Numbered from the stretch's first letter, positions 33,209-42,705 are shown. The stretch is 64,000 nucleotides of DNA from Cohnella terricola (GCF_007786475.1 NZ_VNJJ01000013.1:62001-126000), one strand, 5' to 3'. A program made the numbers and translations. Notes: a model not told the origin generated them from the sequence alone.

Positions 33209-33499
33209 ATGCCCTCACGCTCCACCGCCAACAGCCCGTTGTATAAAGCGGATAGTCAATGGTCCGATCAGATTCGCAGAACCCGCCAGAAGCTCGCCGG
33301 CGTATCCGGGCAGTGCATGAACCGCAGAGTCCGCGTAGAGACGGTAGACGGCCATACGTACGAAGGCGTCGTTGTCGGATCGGATAACACCTACCTGCAC
33401 CTCATGACCGGCGACACCCGATTTTTCGGCCCCTACGCCTCTGGCGCCATCCTTACTCTGGTGCTGTACGAACTGCTTGTCATTACACTGCTCATTTAG
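33209..33499 (+). CDS. Hypothetical small protein with Sm-like motif
   Basis: About 96 residues from the ATG at 33209, which lies seven bases after a perfect AGGAGG. Another ATG two codons earlier is too close to that site. A basic, Ser-rich N-terminus is followed by a strand-rich part, RRVRVETVDGHTYEGVVVGSDNTYLHL. This has the spacing of Sm/LSm and Hfq-like barrels. The C-terminal 25 residues are hydrophobic, perhaps one membrane helix. It lies on the plus strand between glyA and upp, which are normally adjacent. A strong terminator follows. I do not recognise a family with certainty. Confidence 0.7.
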   Translation: MPSRSTANSPLYKADSQWSDQIRRTRQKLAGVSGQCMNRRVRVETVDGHTYEGVVVGSDNTYLHLMTGDTRFFGPYASGAILTLVLYELLVITLLI

Positions 33500-33506
33500 A
33501 AAAGCT

Positions 33507-33543
33507 AGGCCGGTTAAGCGAACCTTGACCGGCCTCGTTTTAT
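33507..33543 (+). terminator. Terminator of the 33209 gene
   Basis: AGGCCGGTTAAG (33507-33518) pairs with CTTGACCGGCCT (33524-33535) around CGAAC with one mismatch, then CGTTTTATT. It supports the gene being a real transcription unit. Confidence 0.85.
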
Positions 33544-33721
33544 TGCCAATTCATGGGGAACTGTTAATTCGCGTTCGTACTGCGGACTTCCTTCAGCGTC
33601 GGCATCCCTTCTTGCGCCCCGAATCTCGTCACAGCAAGCGACGATACCCGAATCGCGAAAGCCGCCGCCTCGTGCTCCGCCGGTGTTCCCATTCCTCCAG
33701 CACGCCGCGAAGTTCACAAAT

Positions 33722-33990
33722 AGTGGCTGGCACGCTCCTATTAGCGATGTTTTTCATCATACTTGCTCCCCACCAGCGCCCCTCGAGGCGAAAGTATGAT
33801 GTTTTTCATCACTATTCAGCCGGGAATCGATCAAAAAGTGGCTGGTACGCTCCTATTAGCGATGTTTTTCATCATACTTGCTCCCCACCAGCGCCCCTCG
33901 AGGCGAAAGTACGATGTTTTTCATCACTATTCAGCCGGGAATCGATCAAAAAGTGGCTGGTACGCTCCTATAGCGATTATTATCCATGTT
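33722..33990. repeat. 115-base near-identical tandem duplication with four GATG...CATC hairpins (locus D)
   Basis: Two almost identical 115-base units begin at 33722 and 33837, and a third truncated one at 33952. They differ at only a few bases. Each unit contains two hairpins, GATG-TTTTT-CATC, with GATG at 33746, 33798, 33861 and 33913 (steps 52, 63, 52). The gap between the 33209 gene and glyA (about 600 bases) holds only this repeat and two terminators. It shares its hairpins and spacing with locus C2. Confidence 0.85.
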
Positions 33991-34044
33991 CTTACCCTAA
34001 CAAATTTCTAAAATAGGGCAGTTATTTTATACTCTGATATGTTT

Positions 34045-34079
34045 AAAAAACCTTAAGCCGGACAAGCCGGCTTAAGGTT
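34045..34079 (-). terminator. Terminator of glyA
   Basis: Perfect 13-base stem, AACCTTAAGCCGG (34049-34061) with CCGGCTTAAGGTT (34067-34079), loop of five bases. On the minus strand it is followed by TTTTTT. Confidence 0.92.
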
Positions 34080-34107
34080 CGTCTCTCCCGGTTGCGAAAA
34101 TGGGAGA

Positions 34108-35358
34108 TTAATATTCCAGATTCGGATATAGCGGGTATTGGGCCGTCAGTTCCGCGACCATGCCGCGCGCTTTCTCAAGCGTGGCTTCGTCCTTCGTATT
34201 TTTGAGCGTCAAGGCGATCACGCGGGCGATTGTTTTCATCGCTTCCGGTCCCATGCCGCGCGTCGTGACCGCAGGCGTACCGATCCGGATGCCGCTCGTG
34301 ATGAACGGGCTCGTCGGATCGAACGGAATCGCGTTCTTGTTAACCGTAATCGCAACGGAGTCGAGCACATGCTCGGCTTCTTTGCCCGTGATGCCCAGAT
34401 TGCGGGTGTCGATCAGCATCAGGTGGTTGTCCGTGCCTCCGGATACGATATTCAACCCTTCGGCGACCAGCGCCTCTGCGAGAGTTTTCGCATTAATAAC
34501 GACGTTGCGGGCGTATTCTTTAAAAGAAGGCTGGAGCGCCTCTCCGAAGGCTACCGCTTTCGCCGCGATGATGTGCATGAGCGGACCGCCTTGCGTGCCC
34601 GGGAATACGGCTTTATCGATCGCCGCCGCCCAAGCTTTGCGGCAAAGGATCAAGCCGCCGCGAGGACCACGGAGCGTCTTGTGCGTCGTCGTCGTGACGA
34701 AGTGTGCATGCGGTACCGGGCTCGGATGCTCGCCGCCGGCAACAAGACCAGCGATATGCGCCATATCGACCATGAACAATGCGCCTACGTCGTTCGCGAT
34801 TTTGCCTATTTTTTCGAAATCGATCGTACGCGGATAAGCGGAAGCGCCCGCCACGATCAAGCGCGGACGGTGCTTGAATGCCGCCTTGCGCAGCTCTTCG
34901 TAATCGATCGTGAACGTTTGGTCGTCCACGCCGTATGCGACGAAGTTATAGAGCAAGCCGGACGCGTTAGCCGGATTGCCGTGCGTAAGGTGTCCGCCGT
35001 GCGCCAAGTTCATACCCAGAACCGTGTCGCCTGGTTTCAGGACCGCTAGGTAGACAGCAAGATTCGCCTGAGCGCCGGAGTGCGGCTGCACGTTGGCATG
35101 CTCGGCTCCGAACAATTCCAACGCGCGTTCGCGGGCGATCTGTTCCGGGATGTCTACGTACTCGCAGCCGCCGTAGTAGCGTTTGCCCGGGTAACCTTCA
35201 GCGTATTTGTTCGTGAGCACCGTACCCATCGTTTCCAGCACGGCTTCGCTTACGATATTTTCGGATGCGATCAGTTCGACGTTGTCACGTTGGCGTTTCA
35301 ACTCCAAATTCAATGCTTTGACGATTTCAGGATCCTGCTTGCGCAAATTCTCCAACAT
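34108..35358 (-). CDS. glyA: Serine hydroxymethyltransferase
   Basis: PLP enzyme converting serine and tetrahydrofolate to glycine and methylene-THF, the main one-carbon source. The 416-residue protein has the PLP lysine in [11 protein letters not shown]. Other conserved parts are [10 protein letters not shown] and the substrate loop [11 protein letters not shown]. The ATG at 35358 is eight bases after GGAGG; two earlier in-frame ATGs are too close to the site or lack one. Confidence 0.97.
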   Translation of the reverse strand: MLENLRKQDPEIVKALNLELKRQRDNVELIASENIVSEAVLETMGTVLTNKYAEGYPGKRYYGGCEYVDIPEQIARERALELFGAEHANVQPHSGAQANLAVYLAVLKPGDTVLGMNLAHGGHLTHGNPANASGLLYNFVAYGVDDQTFTIDYEELRKAAFKHRPRLIVAGASAYPRTIDFEKIGKIANDVGALFMVDMAHIAGLVAGGEHPSPVPHAHFVTTTTHKTLRGPRGGLILCRKAWAAAIDKAVFPGTQGGPLMHIIAAKAVAFGEALQPSFKEYARNVVINAKTLAEALVAEGLNIVSGGTDNHLMLIDTRNLGITGKEAEHVLDSVAITVNKNAIPFDPTSPFITSGIRIGTPAVTTRGMGPEAMKTIARVIALTLKNTKDEATLEKARGMVAELTAQYPLYPNLEY

Positions 35359-35395
35359 AGTCATTGCCTCCCAAGAGTTTATAATGGTTGTTTCA

Positions 35396-35971
35396 TTAAT
35401 CACAAGATTCTGCAGATCGGTCTTCCCGAACGTATACGGCGCGGGCGCCTCCGATCAGCTTGGGTCGGGTCGTCGCTAGGTTTGCCCTAGCTTGCCCGAT
35501 CATACGGATAGTCGGCCTTAACGGGATGGCCACGGGACGAAGATGCATGCCAATCATCGTCTCGCCAATGTCGACCCCGGCATGAACCTGAACGGCTTCG
35601 ACCAGGCAGGGATCTTTCATACGGCGATAAGCGCAAGAGGCCATCGAGCCTCCGGCTTTCGGAATGGGAACCGCCGATACTTCGGTCCATCCCTGGGCCT
35701 CGGCCAAGTCGCGTTCGGTCACGAGCGCGCGGTTCAGATGTTCGCAGCATTGCCATACCGCATGGAAACCGGCTTGCTCTCGCACCCGTTCGACGCCGGC
35801 GTAGATCTGTTCAGCTACGTCCTCTGCGCCCGACGTACCGATTCGCTTGCCGCGAACTTCGCTCGTGCTGACACCCATCACGACGATCTGGCCCGAACGC
35901 ACACCGCCCGATTGCACCAATTCATTCAACAAAACTTCGACTTGATCGGTTATCGACCGGGTTTCCGTATC
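35396..35971 (-). CDS. ywlG: UPF0340/DUF436 family protein (YwlG)
   Basis: Conserved protein of about 191 residues with unknown function (TIGR01440 type). It carries conserved blocks [32 protein letters not shown] and [19 protein letters not shown]. It stands next to glyA as in Bacillus. The ATG at 35971 follows GGAGG by seven bases. The rpiB gene that often lies between ywlE and ywlG is absent here. Confidence 0.87.
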   Translation of the reverse strand, partial: DTETRSITDQVEVLLNELVQSGGVRSGQIVVMGVSTSEVRGKRIGTSGAEDVAEQIYAGVERVREQAGFHAVWQCCEHLNRALVTERDLAEAQGWTEVSAVPIPKAGGSMASCAYRRMKDPCLVEAVQVHAGVDIGETMIGMHLRPVAIPLRPTIRMIGQARANLATTRPKLIGGARAVYVREDRSAESCD

Positions 35972-36060
35972 CATTCTCCAACCTCCTCGCGAGTCTTTTC
36001 CATGAGACGACATAATAAAGGTATTATACCTGAATCATCGCGGCTCAATCGAATAAAAGA

Positions 36061-36096
36061 CAAAAAAGAGCAAACGTGCTTACGCACGCTGCTCTT
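36061..36096 (-). terminator. Terminator after ywlE
   Basis: Minus-strand AAGAGCAGCGTGC pairs with GCACGTTTGCTCTT around a short loop (36066-36096), followed by TTTTTTG. It separates ywlE from ywlG. Confidence 0.85.
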
Positions 36097-36226
36097 CGCC
36101 CAGGCGACCGGCCGTCATTCCGATGCTCCACCGTGGTATGCTCCACTTGTCGTCGCCAGTTACATCGGAATCTTGAAGTTGTAGCTTTATCATACCGAAG
36201 GTCCGCGGAAAAATCAATCACCGATC

Positions 36227-36808
36227 TTACGTATCCGAATCCAATTTATCCACGAGCGTCAACAAAATATCCTCGATCTCGTCGGCGCACTGCTCGTATA
36301 ACGGCAGTGGTCCCCCGAAAGGATCCGCGATATCGAAATTCGGAATTCTCCGCTCCAGTTCGAGCAGGCGCGAACGCTCCCCATCGGTCAGAGATTGACC
36401 GAGCGCTTGCTTGACCTGCCATTCGGAATACAATCTCTCGATCTCCGCGACGTCGTCCATGACCGGATCGCCGCGCAGAGCGTACTCCTTCAGCGTGTAG
36501 GTTTTGGATAACGCCTCAGGATACCTCTCCAGAATCGCCCGCTTGTGCCCCGCAGTCATCGTAAGAATGACGTTCGCCCAGAGCACCTCTTCCGCATTCA
36601 GCATCGCGGCCGGGCCCGGCGGAGTCAGCTTACGCCTCCTTAGCGTCTCGGCCGCGTTGGGTGATATCGGCATCCCGTTCGAGGCGGCAACGCCGGCGGA
36701 ACGAATGTCCAGCCGCTTCCCGCTTCGTTCGGCTAAATCCTTAAGGATCGCTTCGGCCATAGGACTGCGGCATGTGTTGCCGGTGCATACGATTAAGACC
36801 CGATTCAT
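36227..36808 (-). CDS. ywlE: Low-molecular-weight protein arginine phosphatase YwlE
   Basis: Removes phosphate from arginine residues marked by McsB, opposing the ClpCP degradation tag. The P-loop is CTGNTCRSPMAE at residues 8-19. The Thr after the third residue of the loop is the position that confers phospho-arginine preference in Bacillus YwlE. The acid/base Asp is probably in ADPFGG near the C-terminus. At 193 residues it is about 40 longer than the Bacillus enzyme because of an insert around 125-160. Confidence 0.88.
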   Translation of the reverse strand: MNRVLIVCTGNTCRSPMAEAILKDLAERSGKRLDIRSAGVAASNGMPISPNAAETLRRRKLTPPGPAAMLNAEEVLWANVILTMTAGHKRAILERYPEALSKTYTLKEYALRGDPVMDDVAEIERLYSEWQVKQALGQSLTDGERSRLLELERRIPNFDIADPFGGPLPLYEQCADEIEDILLTLVDKLDSDT

Positions 36809-36842
36809 GTTCTCACCCCCGTAGATGTTGTCGGTAAAATGC

Positions 36843-37403
36843 TTATATTAGAAATAATAGACCAAAAGCGAATAAAATGACACCGCCTAACGCCTCTCCA
36901 TATCCTCCCAGCGACCGGCTCGCGCTTCTTCCTATCATTAACCCGAGCACGCTCATCAATCCGCCGAGCATTCCGAACACGAGTACCGTCATCAGCACGC
37001 TCGAGGAGAACATTCCCAGCGATACCCCTACGGAGAATGAATCGATGCTTACGCTAAAAGAAAAAACGAGCATCCCCCAGATCGTGCGATGGTTAATGGA
37101 TTCAACTGCCTCCCCGCGGATGGCGCTGTACACCATATGGCCTCCCAGGAGAAGCAGCAATGCTCCCGCTGCGGTCGTCGCGATTCCTCCCAACAGAGTG
37201 CTGACGTATTGTCCTGTATACATTCCGCCCAGAGGCATCAGAACGTGGAAAATGCTAATCAACGCACTCAACTTCAGGATATCCAACAATCGAATGCCTT
37301 TCAGGCCGATTCCGATTCCGAGAGAGAACGCGTCCATCCCCAGCGCGACGGCCATAATGAGTATAGTCAGCATTTGCCCGATCTCCGCCGTTATGTCAAA
37401 CAT
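36843..37403 (-). CDS. mntP: Manganese efflux pump MntP
   Basis: Membrane protein of 186 residues and six helices, built from two repeats. The repeat motifs are ALGMDAFSLGIGIG and SVSIDSFSVGVSLG, whose Asp residues bind the ion in family members. The ATG at 37403 follows GGAGGGG. I looked for a yybP-ykoY manganese riboswitch in the 220 bases upstream and did not find one. Confidence 0.92.
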   Translation of the reverse strand: MFDITAEIGQMLTILIMAVALGMDAFSLGIGIGLKGIRLLDILKLSALISIFHVLMPLGGMYTGQYVSTLLGGIATTAAGALLLLLGGHMVYSAIRGEAVESINHRTIWGMLVFSFSVSIDSFSVGVSLGMFSSSVLMTVLVFGMLGGLMSVLGLMIGRSASRSLGGYGEALGGVILFAFGLLFLI

Positions 37404-37542
37404 CGCTTGCCCCTCCCCCGCGCGTCGCCCGCGCTGCAACGCAGCTGCCTTGTCCTCTAACCAACATATGCGGACAAGTAAACGAACATGCAAAGGGATG
37501 GGGGTGGAAAACGGTCCGCGGCGCGGGAGCAAGCAACATGCG

Positions 37543-37604
37543 TAGGCCAAGGTACTTTATTGGCCTTCGTTCGCTCAGAGCACTTTATTGGCCTTCATTC
37601 GCAT
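37543..37604. repeat. GGCCAA...TTGGCC-type repeat
   Basis: The stretch contains GGCCAAGGTACTTTATTGGCC followed by TTCGTTCGC, then a half copy, CACTTTATTGGCCTTCATTCGC. The cores are 28 bases apart. A diverged copy occurs at 55258-55290. It lies between mntP and tsaC. Confidence 0.6.
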
Positions 37605-37625
37605 ACCAGCCGTGCCGGGAGAGAA

Positions 37626-38684
37626 TCAGCCTGCGCTAATCTCCCTGCCGGCGGCCGCTTTGCGCAGCCGGTTCATCAGCGCGGCGCCGATGCCGTCCTC
37701 GGGGTATCCCTCGGCGACGATATAATCGAGTCCGCGTTCATCGCATTCACGAAGGAACGCGTACAGCGAGTGCGCCGCCTGCTCGGGAGCACGCCTCGGG
37801 CCGCAGTCGAACACCGCTACCGCCTTATAGCGGTCAACGTGCTCCGAGCAGCACAGCACGGCGACGCGGCGACCTTCGCCGGCCGCTTCGTCCGCTTTCG
37901 CCTGCACGACGGCCGGCAGCTTGTCCGGCACGCCCGTCACGATCAGCATTTCGCCCTTCGGCGCGTAATGCGCGTACTTGACCCCCGGCGACCGGGGCGC
38001 TTGCTCGTTCCCCCGCTCGTTCTCCGGCACCTTCGACGACGCGATGTCCGCCGTTCCGCCGACCGCCTCCAGCAATTGCTCTTTCGTCACGCCGCCCGGC
38101 CTCAGAATATGAATCCGGCCGTCCAACACCCGAACGACGGTCGATTCCAAGCCTACGCCGGTCGCTCCTCCATCAAGCACCCCGTCGATACGGCCGTCCA
38201 GATCCTCCAGCACATGCCGCGCCTGCGTCGGGCTCGGGCGGCCCGAACGGTTGGCGCTCGGCGCCGCGACCGGACAGCCCGACCGCCCGATCAATTCCCG
38301 CGCCAACTCATGCTCGGGAACCCGGACCGCGACGGTATCCAGCCCGGCCGTCACCAAAGGCGATACGGCGCCTGCCCGCACGGGCAGCACCAACGTCAAA
38401 GGCCCCGGCCAGAAGGCGTCCATCAGCGCCTTCTCGATCTCGCTCACTTCCGTCGCAAGCTCGCCAACGTCCTCGCTTCGCGCCAGATGCACGATCAGTG
38501 GATTGTCCGAAGGACGTCCCTTGGCCTCGAAAATCCGCTTCACCGCCTCCGTGCTTCTCGCGTCCCCGCCGAGCCCGTACACGGTCTCCGTAGGGAATGC
38601 AATAACGCCGCCTGCGGCGAGCGCCGCGGCGGCTTCTTCTATTCCGAGCTGCGTCTGTTCCGCAGACCAGTATTTCGTTTTCAT
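37626..38684 (-). CDS. tsaC: L-threonylcarbamoyladenylate synthase (YrdC + Sua5 domains)
   Basis: Makes threonylcarbamoyl-AMP from threonine, bicarbonate and ATP for t6A37 tRNA modification. The 352-residue protein has the YrdC domain (about 14-205), with FPTETVYGLGGDA, KGRPSDNPLIVH and SANRSGRPSPT. A Sua5 C-terminal domain follows (about 245-345) after SPGVKYAHYAPKG. It is the long (YwlC/Sua5) form and lies next to spoIIR as in Bacillus. Confidence 0.95.
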   Translation of the reverse strand: MKTKYWSAEQTQLGIEEAAAALAAGGVIAFPTETVYGLGGDARSTEAVKRIFEAKGRPSDNPLIVHLARSEDVGELATEVSEIEKALMDAFWPGPLTLVLPVRAGAVSPLVTAGLDTVAVRVPEHELARELIGRSGCPVAAPSANRSGRPSPTQARHVLEDLDGRIDGVLDGGATGVGLESTVVRVLDGRIHILRPGGVTKEQLLEAVGGTADIASSKVPENERGNEQAPRSPGVKYAHYAPKGEMLIVTGVPDKLPAVVQAKADEAAGEGRRVAVLCCSEHVDRYKAVAVFDCGPRRAPEQAAHSLYAFLRECDERGLDYIVAEGYPEDGIGAALMNRLRKAAAGREISAG

Positions 38685-38735
38685 CGTCTATTCATTCCTT
38701 ATCGGCTGCCATGCCATGCTAAGTCTTTTTCCGCT

Positions 38736-38744
38736 ATTATAGCA
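38736..38744 (-). promoter_or_regulatory. Extended -10 promoter of tsaC
   Basis: TGCTATAAT on the minus strand, 52 bases before the tsaC start in the gap after spoIIR. It would let tsaC be transcribed in vegetative cells independently of sigma-F. Confidence 0.5.
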
Positions 38745-38757
38745 CAGCGCGCAACGC

Positions 38758-39426
38758 TCAAGAGAATAAGGAACGAAGGAACGCGAACAGCTTCTGAAAG
38801 AGTTCGACCAAGAAAAACTTCGCTTTCGGCTCTTCGCCGGCTGTGCCGGCAGATGCTTGCTTAACCCCTGTTTGGGCTTTGTTTTGCGTCGCCCCCGCAA
38901 CCGCGGGCTTGTCGTCCTTGGCCACAGCCGCCGTCAAGCACAGCGGCGGGAACAACACGCACCACCAATTAGCTCCCGCCCCTTTGCCCAAAGTAATCCG
39001 CAGCGCCTCGTAGTCTCCCGCCGAATAGGACTCGCTATCGAACTCTTTTTCCGGGAATGGCACTTTCGCAAGCTCTACTTTGCCCCCATACGAAGCCCCT
39101 AGGCGATCGAGCTCGTCATTAACGAGCCGCCCGATCTCGGGCAGATGGCCCTCGATCAAATCAAACGCCTCATCATGCGTCGACGGCATCGCTCCCCAAG
39201 ATTCGATATATGCGGCGACAGCCCCGCGCACTTTATTTTTAATGGCTTGATCCGCCTTAGCGTCGGAGTTCGCGAGAATGCGAATGCGAATGGCGTCATC
39301 GGGAATCAGCTTGCCGGAGCTCGCCGAGGCGAATTTGCCGATAAACGCGGATACGACCAAACCGATTACAATCATGCCGACAATTGCTTTAATCGAAAAA
39401 TAAAAAAAATGATGGCTCTTACGCAT
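38758..39426 (-). CDS. spoIIR: Stage II sporulation protein R
   Basis: Signal protein made in the forespore and secreted to activate SpoIIGA, which processes pro-sigma-E in the mother cell. The 222-residue protein has an N-terminal membrane/signal segment (about 11-33). The conserved core begins IRIRILANSDAKADQAIKNKVR. A Cys-containing WWCVLFPPLC follows, then an Ala/Lys linker and a hydrophobic C-terminal tail. A sigma-F-like promoter lies upstream. Confidence 0.95.
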   Translation of the reverse strand: MRKSHHFFYFSIKAIVGMIVIGLVVSAFIGKFASASSGKLIPDDAIRIRILANSDAKADQAIKNKVRGAVAAYIESWGAMPSTHDEAFDLIEGHLPEIGRLVNDELDRLGASYGGKVELAKVPFPEKEFDSESYSAGDYEALRITLGKGAGANWWCVLFPPLCLTAAVAKDDKPAVAGATQNKAQTGVKQASAGTAGEEPKAKFFLVELFQKLFAFLRSLFS

Positions 39427-39489
39427 AGTTCCCGCTCCTTATCGCACCCGTCGGTGCAGCGCTATGCGTTCCGGAACGTCTTAGCCATC

Positions 39490-39518
39490 ATTATGTCCGG
39501 ATCTGCAACTCTATAAAC
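39490..39518 (-). promoter_or_regulatory. Putative sigma-F promoter of spoIIR
   Basis: Minus-strand GTTTA (39518-39514), a 15-base spacer and GGACATAAT (39498-39490). It fits the sigma-F pattern with one mismatch in the -10 and lies about 64 bases before the start. spoIIR is a known sigma-F gene in Bacillus. Confidence 0.65.
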
Positions 39519-39541
39519 CTACTCTATTTAAATTAACCCGA

Positions 39542-40798
39542 TCACGATCCCCGAATGAGCCGCTCCAACGATTCAACCGTCAGATCGGCCGCGAGCATTT
39601 GGGCCCTACCGTCCTTAAGCAAATACTCTCGCAACACATCCGTATCCTTTAATAGATTTCCCGTCAGGATGCACGCCACGCTTTCTTCCGCGCCGATCTT
39701 CTTCTCCGCGATCAGCTTCCACACGCCCGCGACCGTCGCCGCCGACGCCGGCTCGCAGCCGATCCCGCTTCGGTCGACGAGCGCCTTCGCTTCCATGATT
39801 TCTTCATCCGTCACGGAGCAAGTCTCGCCCCCGGTCCGAGACAGGAAATCCCGCGCTTTGCTCCAGCTCGGCGGATTGCCGATGTTCATTGCCGAAGCGA
39901 TCGTCGACGGACGCTCCACCGGCTCCAGGTTCCGCTTTCCTTGCGACATCATCATATGAAAAGGACTTGCCCCTTCCGCCTGAACCACGGCCACCTTCGG
40001 CATCCGCCGAATAAAACCGAGCTCCAGCATATCCTGCAGCCCTTTGCCCAGCGCGGTCACGTTGCTGAGTGCCCCGCCCGGAATGACAATCCAGTCGGGC
40101 AGTTCCCAGTTCAAGCTCTGAGCCATCTCGTAGACGATGCTCTTCTGTCCCTCGATCCGAAACGGATTAATCGAGTTGCAGATATACACCCCAAGTTCCC
40201 GTCCGTACCTCTCATAGAATCGGATTCCGTCATCGTAAGTGCCGTCGAAACCGATCACCTTCGCCCCGTAGGCGAGCGTCTGAAGCACTTTGTTGAGCGA
40301 TATCTGTTTCCGGGGCACGAGCGCGATCGCTTCTTTTTCCGCCAATGCGGCGTACATGGCTAGAGATGAAGACGTGTTCCCGGTCGAGGTACAAGTAAAA
40401 CGTTCGAATCCCAAGGCGCGCCCGTGCGAGATCGCGACCGTCATCCCGTTGTCCTTGAACGAGCCGCTCGGGTTCTCGCTTTGCGCTTTCAGCCAAAGTT
40501 CCCGAATGCCTAGCGCACTCCGGATCTGCTCCGAACGATACAGCCCCGTATTCCCTTCATATTTGGTTACGATGTCGCTCTCGGCCAACTCCGGATGAAT
40601 CAGTTCCTTGTAGCTCCATACCCCGCTTGCGTATACGCTCATCCTCTCGGACAGCCGTTGCGCGAACAGCCGCTTCAATTTCTCCGCATCCAGCCCCGTA
40701 AAATCATGGATGACCTCGAGCAGCCCTCCGCAAGAACACCGGTAAACGAAGTTTCCGTCCTTCTGCTCCTTGCCGCATTCGTAACATACGATCTTCAT
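39542..40798 (-). CDS. thrC: Threonine synthase-like PLP enzyme
   Basis: Fold-type II PLP enzyme of 418 residues, likely converting O-phosphohomoserine to threonine. A zinc-ribbon-like N-terminus (CYECGK, YRCSCG) precedes the catalytic domain, with the PLP lysine in NPSGSFKDNGM. The phosphate loop is GGALSN, and STGNTSSSLAMYAA is conserved. The ATG at 40798 has a weak AGAGGA site about ten bases upstream. It is alone, divergent from a LysR gene, and not in a hom-thrB cluster, so another beta-replacement or -elimination role is possible. Confidence 0.82.
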   Translation of the reverse strand: MKIVCYECGKEQKDGNFVYRCSCGGLLEVIHDFTGLDAEKLKRLFAQRLSERMSVYASGVWSYKELIHPELAESDIVTKYEGNTGLYRSEQIRSALGIRELWLKAQSENPSGSFKDNGMTVAISHGRALGFERFTCTSTGNTSSSLAMYAALAEKEAIALVPRKQISLNKVLQTLAYGAKVIGFDGTYDDGIRFYERYGRELGVYICNSINPFRIEGQKSIVYEMAQSLNWELPDWIVIPGGALSNVTALGKGLQDMLELGFIRRMPKVAVVQAEGASPFHMMMSQGKRNLEPVERPSTIASAMNIGNPPSWSKARDFLSRTGGETCSVTDEEIMEAKALVDRSGIGCEPASAATVAGVWKLIAEKKIGAEESVACILTGNLLKDTDVLREYLLKDGRAQMLAADLTVESLERLIRGS

Positions 40799-40892
40799 TC
40801 CGATCCCGTCCTCTCCCATTAAAGTTGATTCGAGCCTCTCTTGCAGTTAGGATAAGGGAGAACCATTCATAAATCTAATATATTATAATTTG

Positions 40893-40903
40893 GTTATCAT
40901 AAC
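40893..40903. promoter_or_regulatory. Palindrome in the thrC/LysR divergent region
   Basis: GTTAT-C-ATAAC, a perfect palindrome in an AT-rich tract between the divergent genes. LysR proteins often bind such short ATAA/TTAT dyads near their own promoter. It is a candidate operator only. Confidence 0.4.
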
Positions 40904-40940
40904 TGATTCTTATATCTCCGAAAAAGGGGCCTCGATTCGC

Positions 40941-41825
40941 ATGCTGAACCTTCACGCACTCAGATTGTTCCATCGCACGGCCGAGCTCGGAAGCGTCACG
41001 AAAGCGGCGCAGGAATTGAACATCAGCCAGCCCGCCGTCACTTCCCAGATCAAGAAGCTGGAAAGGGAAATCGGATTGCGTCTGCTATCCCCACACGGGA
41101 GAGGCGTTTTCCTGACCGATGCCGGCGTTCGGCTGGCTCTCGATGCGGGTAGGCTGTTCGCGCTGGAACGCGAGATCGAAGGCACGTTGGAGCAATACAG
41201 ACTCGGCCATGCAGGGACGCTCAAGATCGCGGCCACCTATTTGCCGGCCAACTTCCTGCTGCCGCGATGGATCGCTCGCTTCAAGCGCGAACATCCGCAA
41301 GCGGACGTTCGTTTCGTCACTAACGGCTCATCTGCGGTCTTCGATCTGTTGTTGCGGTACGAAGCGGATATCGCCTTTATCGGGGGCAGTCAGCAAGATC
41401 ATCCGCTGTTGGAACGGTCGCCGTGGCAGGAGGACGAAATGTGGTTCGTCGCCCATCCCGATCATCCGCTTGCGGGCCGGGAGACGTCGCTTCGGGAGGT
41501 CGTGCGGGAGCCGTTCGCATTTCGCGAGGAAGGCAGCTACTCCCGCGAACAATTGCTTGCCTTATGCCGCACCAGGCGACTGCCCGAGCCCGGCATCGGC
41601 CTAGAGATGAACGGGTACAACGAACTGATCCGCGTCGTCGCCGACGGGTATGGCATCGCCTTTCTGTCCGCGCTCGAAGCTCGCGAGGGGATCGAAAGGG
41701 GCGTTCTTAAGCGGATTTACGTCCAAGACGTCCACGTTGTGAATCCGATTGGGCTATATACAAGAAAGGAACCTCTGCCGACGCACGCGCAGAGGTTCCT
41801 GGAATTCATGTCATCTATTTCATAG
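40941..41825 (+). CDS. LysR family transcriptional regulator
   Basis: About 294 residues from the ATG at 40941. The helix-turn-helix (about 17-40) is SVTKAAQELNISQPAVTSQI. The co-inducer-binding domain is at about 88-290. It is transcribed divergently from the threonine-synthase-like gene, which it may regulate (inference). The 3' end overlaps convergent prmC by 11 bases. Confidence 0.92.
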   Translation: MLNLHALRLFHRTAELGSVTKAAQELNISQPAVTSQIKKLEREIGLRLLSPHGRGVFLTDAGVRLALDAGRLFALEREIEGTLEQYRLGHAGTLKIAATYLPANFLLPRWIARFKREHPQADVRFVTNGSSAVFDLLLRYEADIAFIGGSQQDHPLLERSPWQEDEMWFVAHPDHPLAGRETSLREVVREPFAFREEGSYSREQLLALCRTRRLPEPGIGLEMNGYNELIRVVADGYGIAFLSALEAREGIERGVLKRIYVQDVHVVNPIGLYTRKEPLPTHAQRFLEFMSSIS

Positions 41826-42705
41826 CCAGTACATGCCGGTCGATACCCGCGTAATCCTTGACGAATCGGATTTCCCGCCAGTCCGCGGCCGTCCGAAGCA
41901 AATCCGCGACGTCCTCGGCTTGTCCGGCCCCCACTTCCCAGGCGACGAGACGAGGCAGTCGCGCGAGTCGGGACAGTTGTGACGCCATGATCCGATAAGG
42001 ATTCAAGCCATCTTCTCCGCCATCCAAGGCCAGATGAGGTTCATGGTCGCGAACTTCCCGCTGCAAGCCGGGAATATCCGCCGAAGGAATGTACGGGGGG
42101 TTGGACACCAGAATATCGATACAGGCCTCGCCGTTCTCGACAAACGGAGTCAGCAGATCCCCCTGAACGAAGGAGATCCGATCCACGACGCCATGCCGCC
42201 CCGCGTTCCGCTCCGCCATGCGAAGCGCGTCCGGGGACAGGTCGGAGGCGGTCACCCGCCAAAACGGTCGTTCAGCTGCCAACGTCACGGCAAGGATGCC
42301 GCTCCCCGTGCCGACGTCGAGCACCCGCGGCGCTTCATCCGGCCAGAGCTCGTCCCCGATCCGCAGCACCGCTTCCGCCAGCAGCTCTGTTTCAGGGCGC
42401 GGAATGAGTACATCTTCAGACACCGCAAACACGCGCCCGTAAAAATGCTGCTCCCCGATCACGTATTGGACGGGAAGTCCAGTCGCCCTTCGCTTCAATA
42501 GCGCTTCCCAATCCTCCATTTTCCCGGCCGGTAAAATTTCCCGCCAGTCCCGCAACAATTCCGCCTTGCCAACTCCGAGCAAATAAAGAAGAAGAAGCTC
42601 CGCGTCCGCGTTCGCTTCTTCAACTCCGGCTTGCCGCAATTGTTCCGACCCTCGCCGCCAGGCTTCCCCTAGCGTCAGGGTTTCAGGCTTACGTTCCAAG
42701 TTCAC
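41815..42705 (-). CDS. prmC: Peptide chain release factor N5-glutamine methyltransferase
   Basis: Methylates the Gln of the GGQ motif in release factors 1 and 2 using S-adenosylmethionine. The 296-residue protein has an N-terminal helical domain. The Rossmann domain contains the SAM loop LDVGTGSGILAVTLA and the catalytic NPPYIP. It lies 15 bases after prfA, its substrate gene, as in most bacteria. Confidence 0.95.
   Translation of the reverse strand: MNLERKPETLTLGEAWRRGSEQLRQAGVEEANADAELLLLYLLGVGKAELLRDWREILPAGKMEDWEALLKRRATGLPVQYVIGEQHFYGRVFAVSEDVLIPRPETELLAEAVLRIGDELWPDEAPRVLDVGTGSGILAVTLAAERPFWRVTASDLSPDALRMAERNAGRHGVVDRISFVQGDLLTPFVENGEACIDILVSNPPYIPSADIPGLQREVRDHEPHLALDGGEDGLNPYRIMASQLSRLARLPRLVAWEVGAGQAEDVADLLRTAADWREIRFVKDYAGIDRHVLAMK

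Noticed and set aside
37404..37625. Manganese riboswitch before mntP
   Set aside because: No yybP-ykoY consensus or terminator was seen; the region holds only a GGCCAA repeat.
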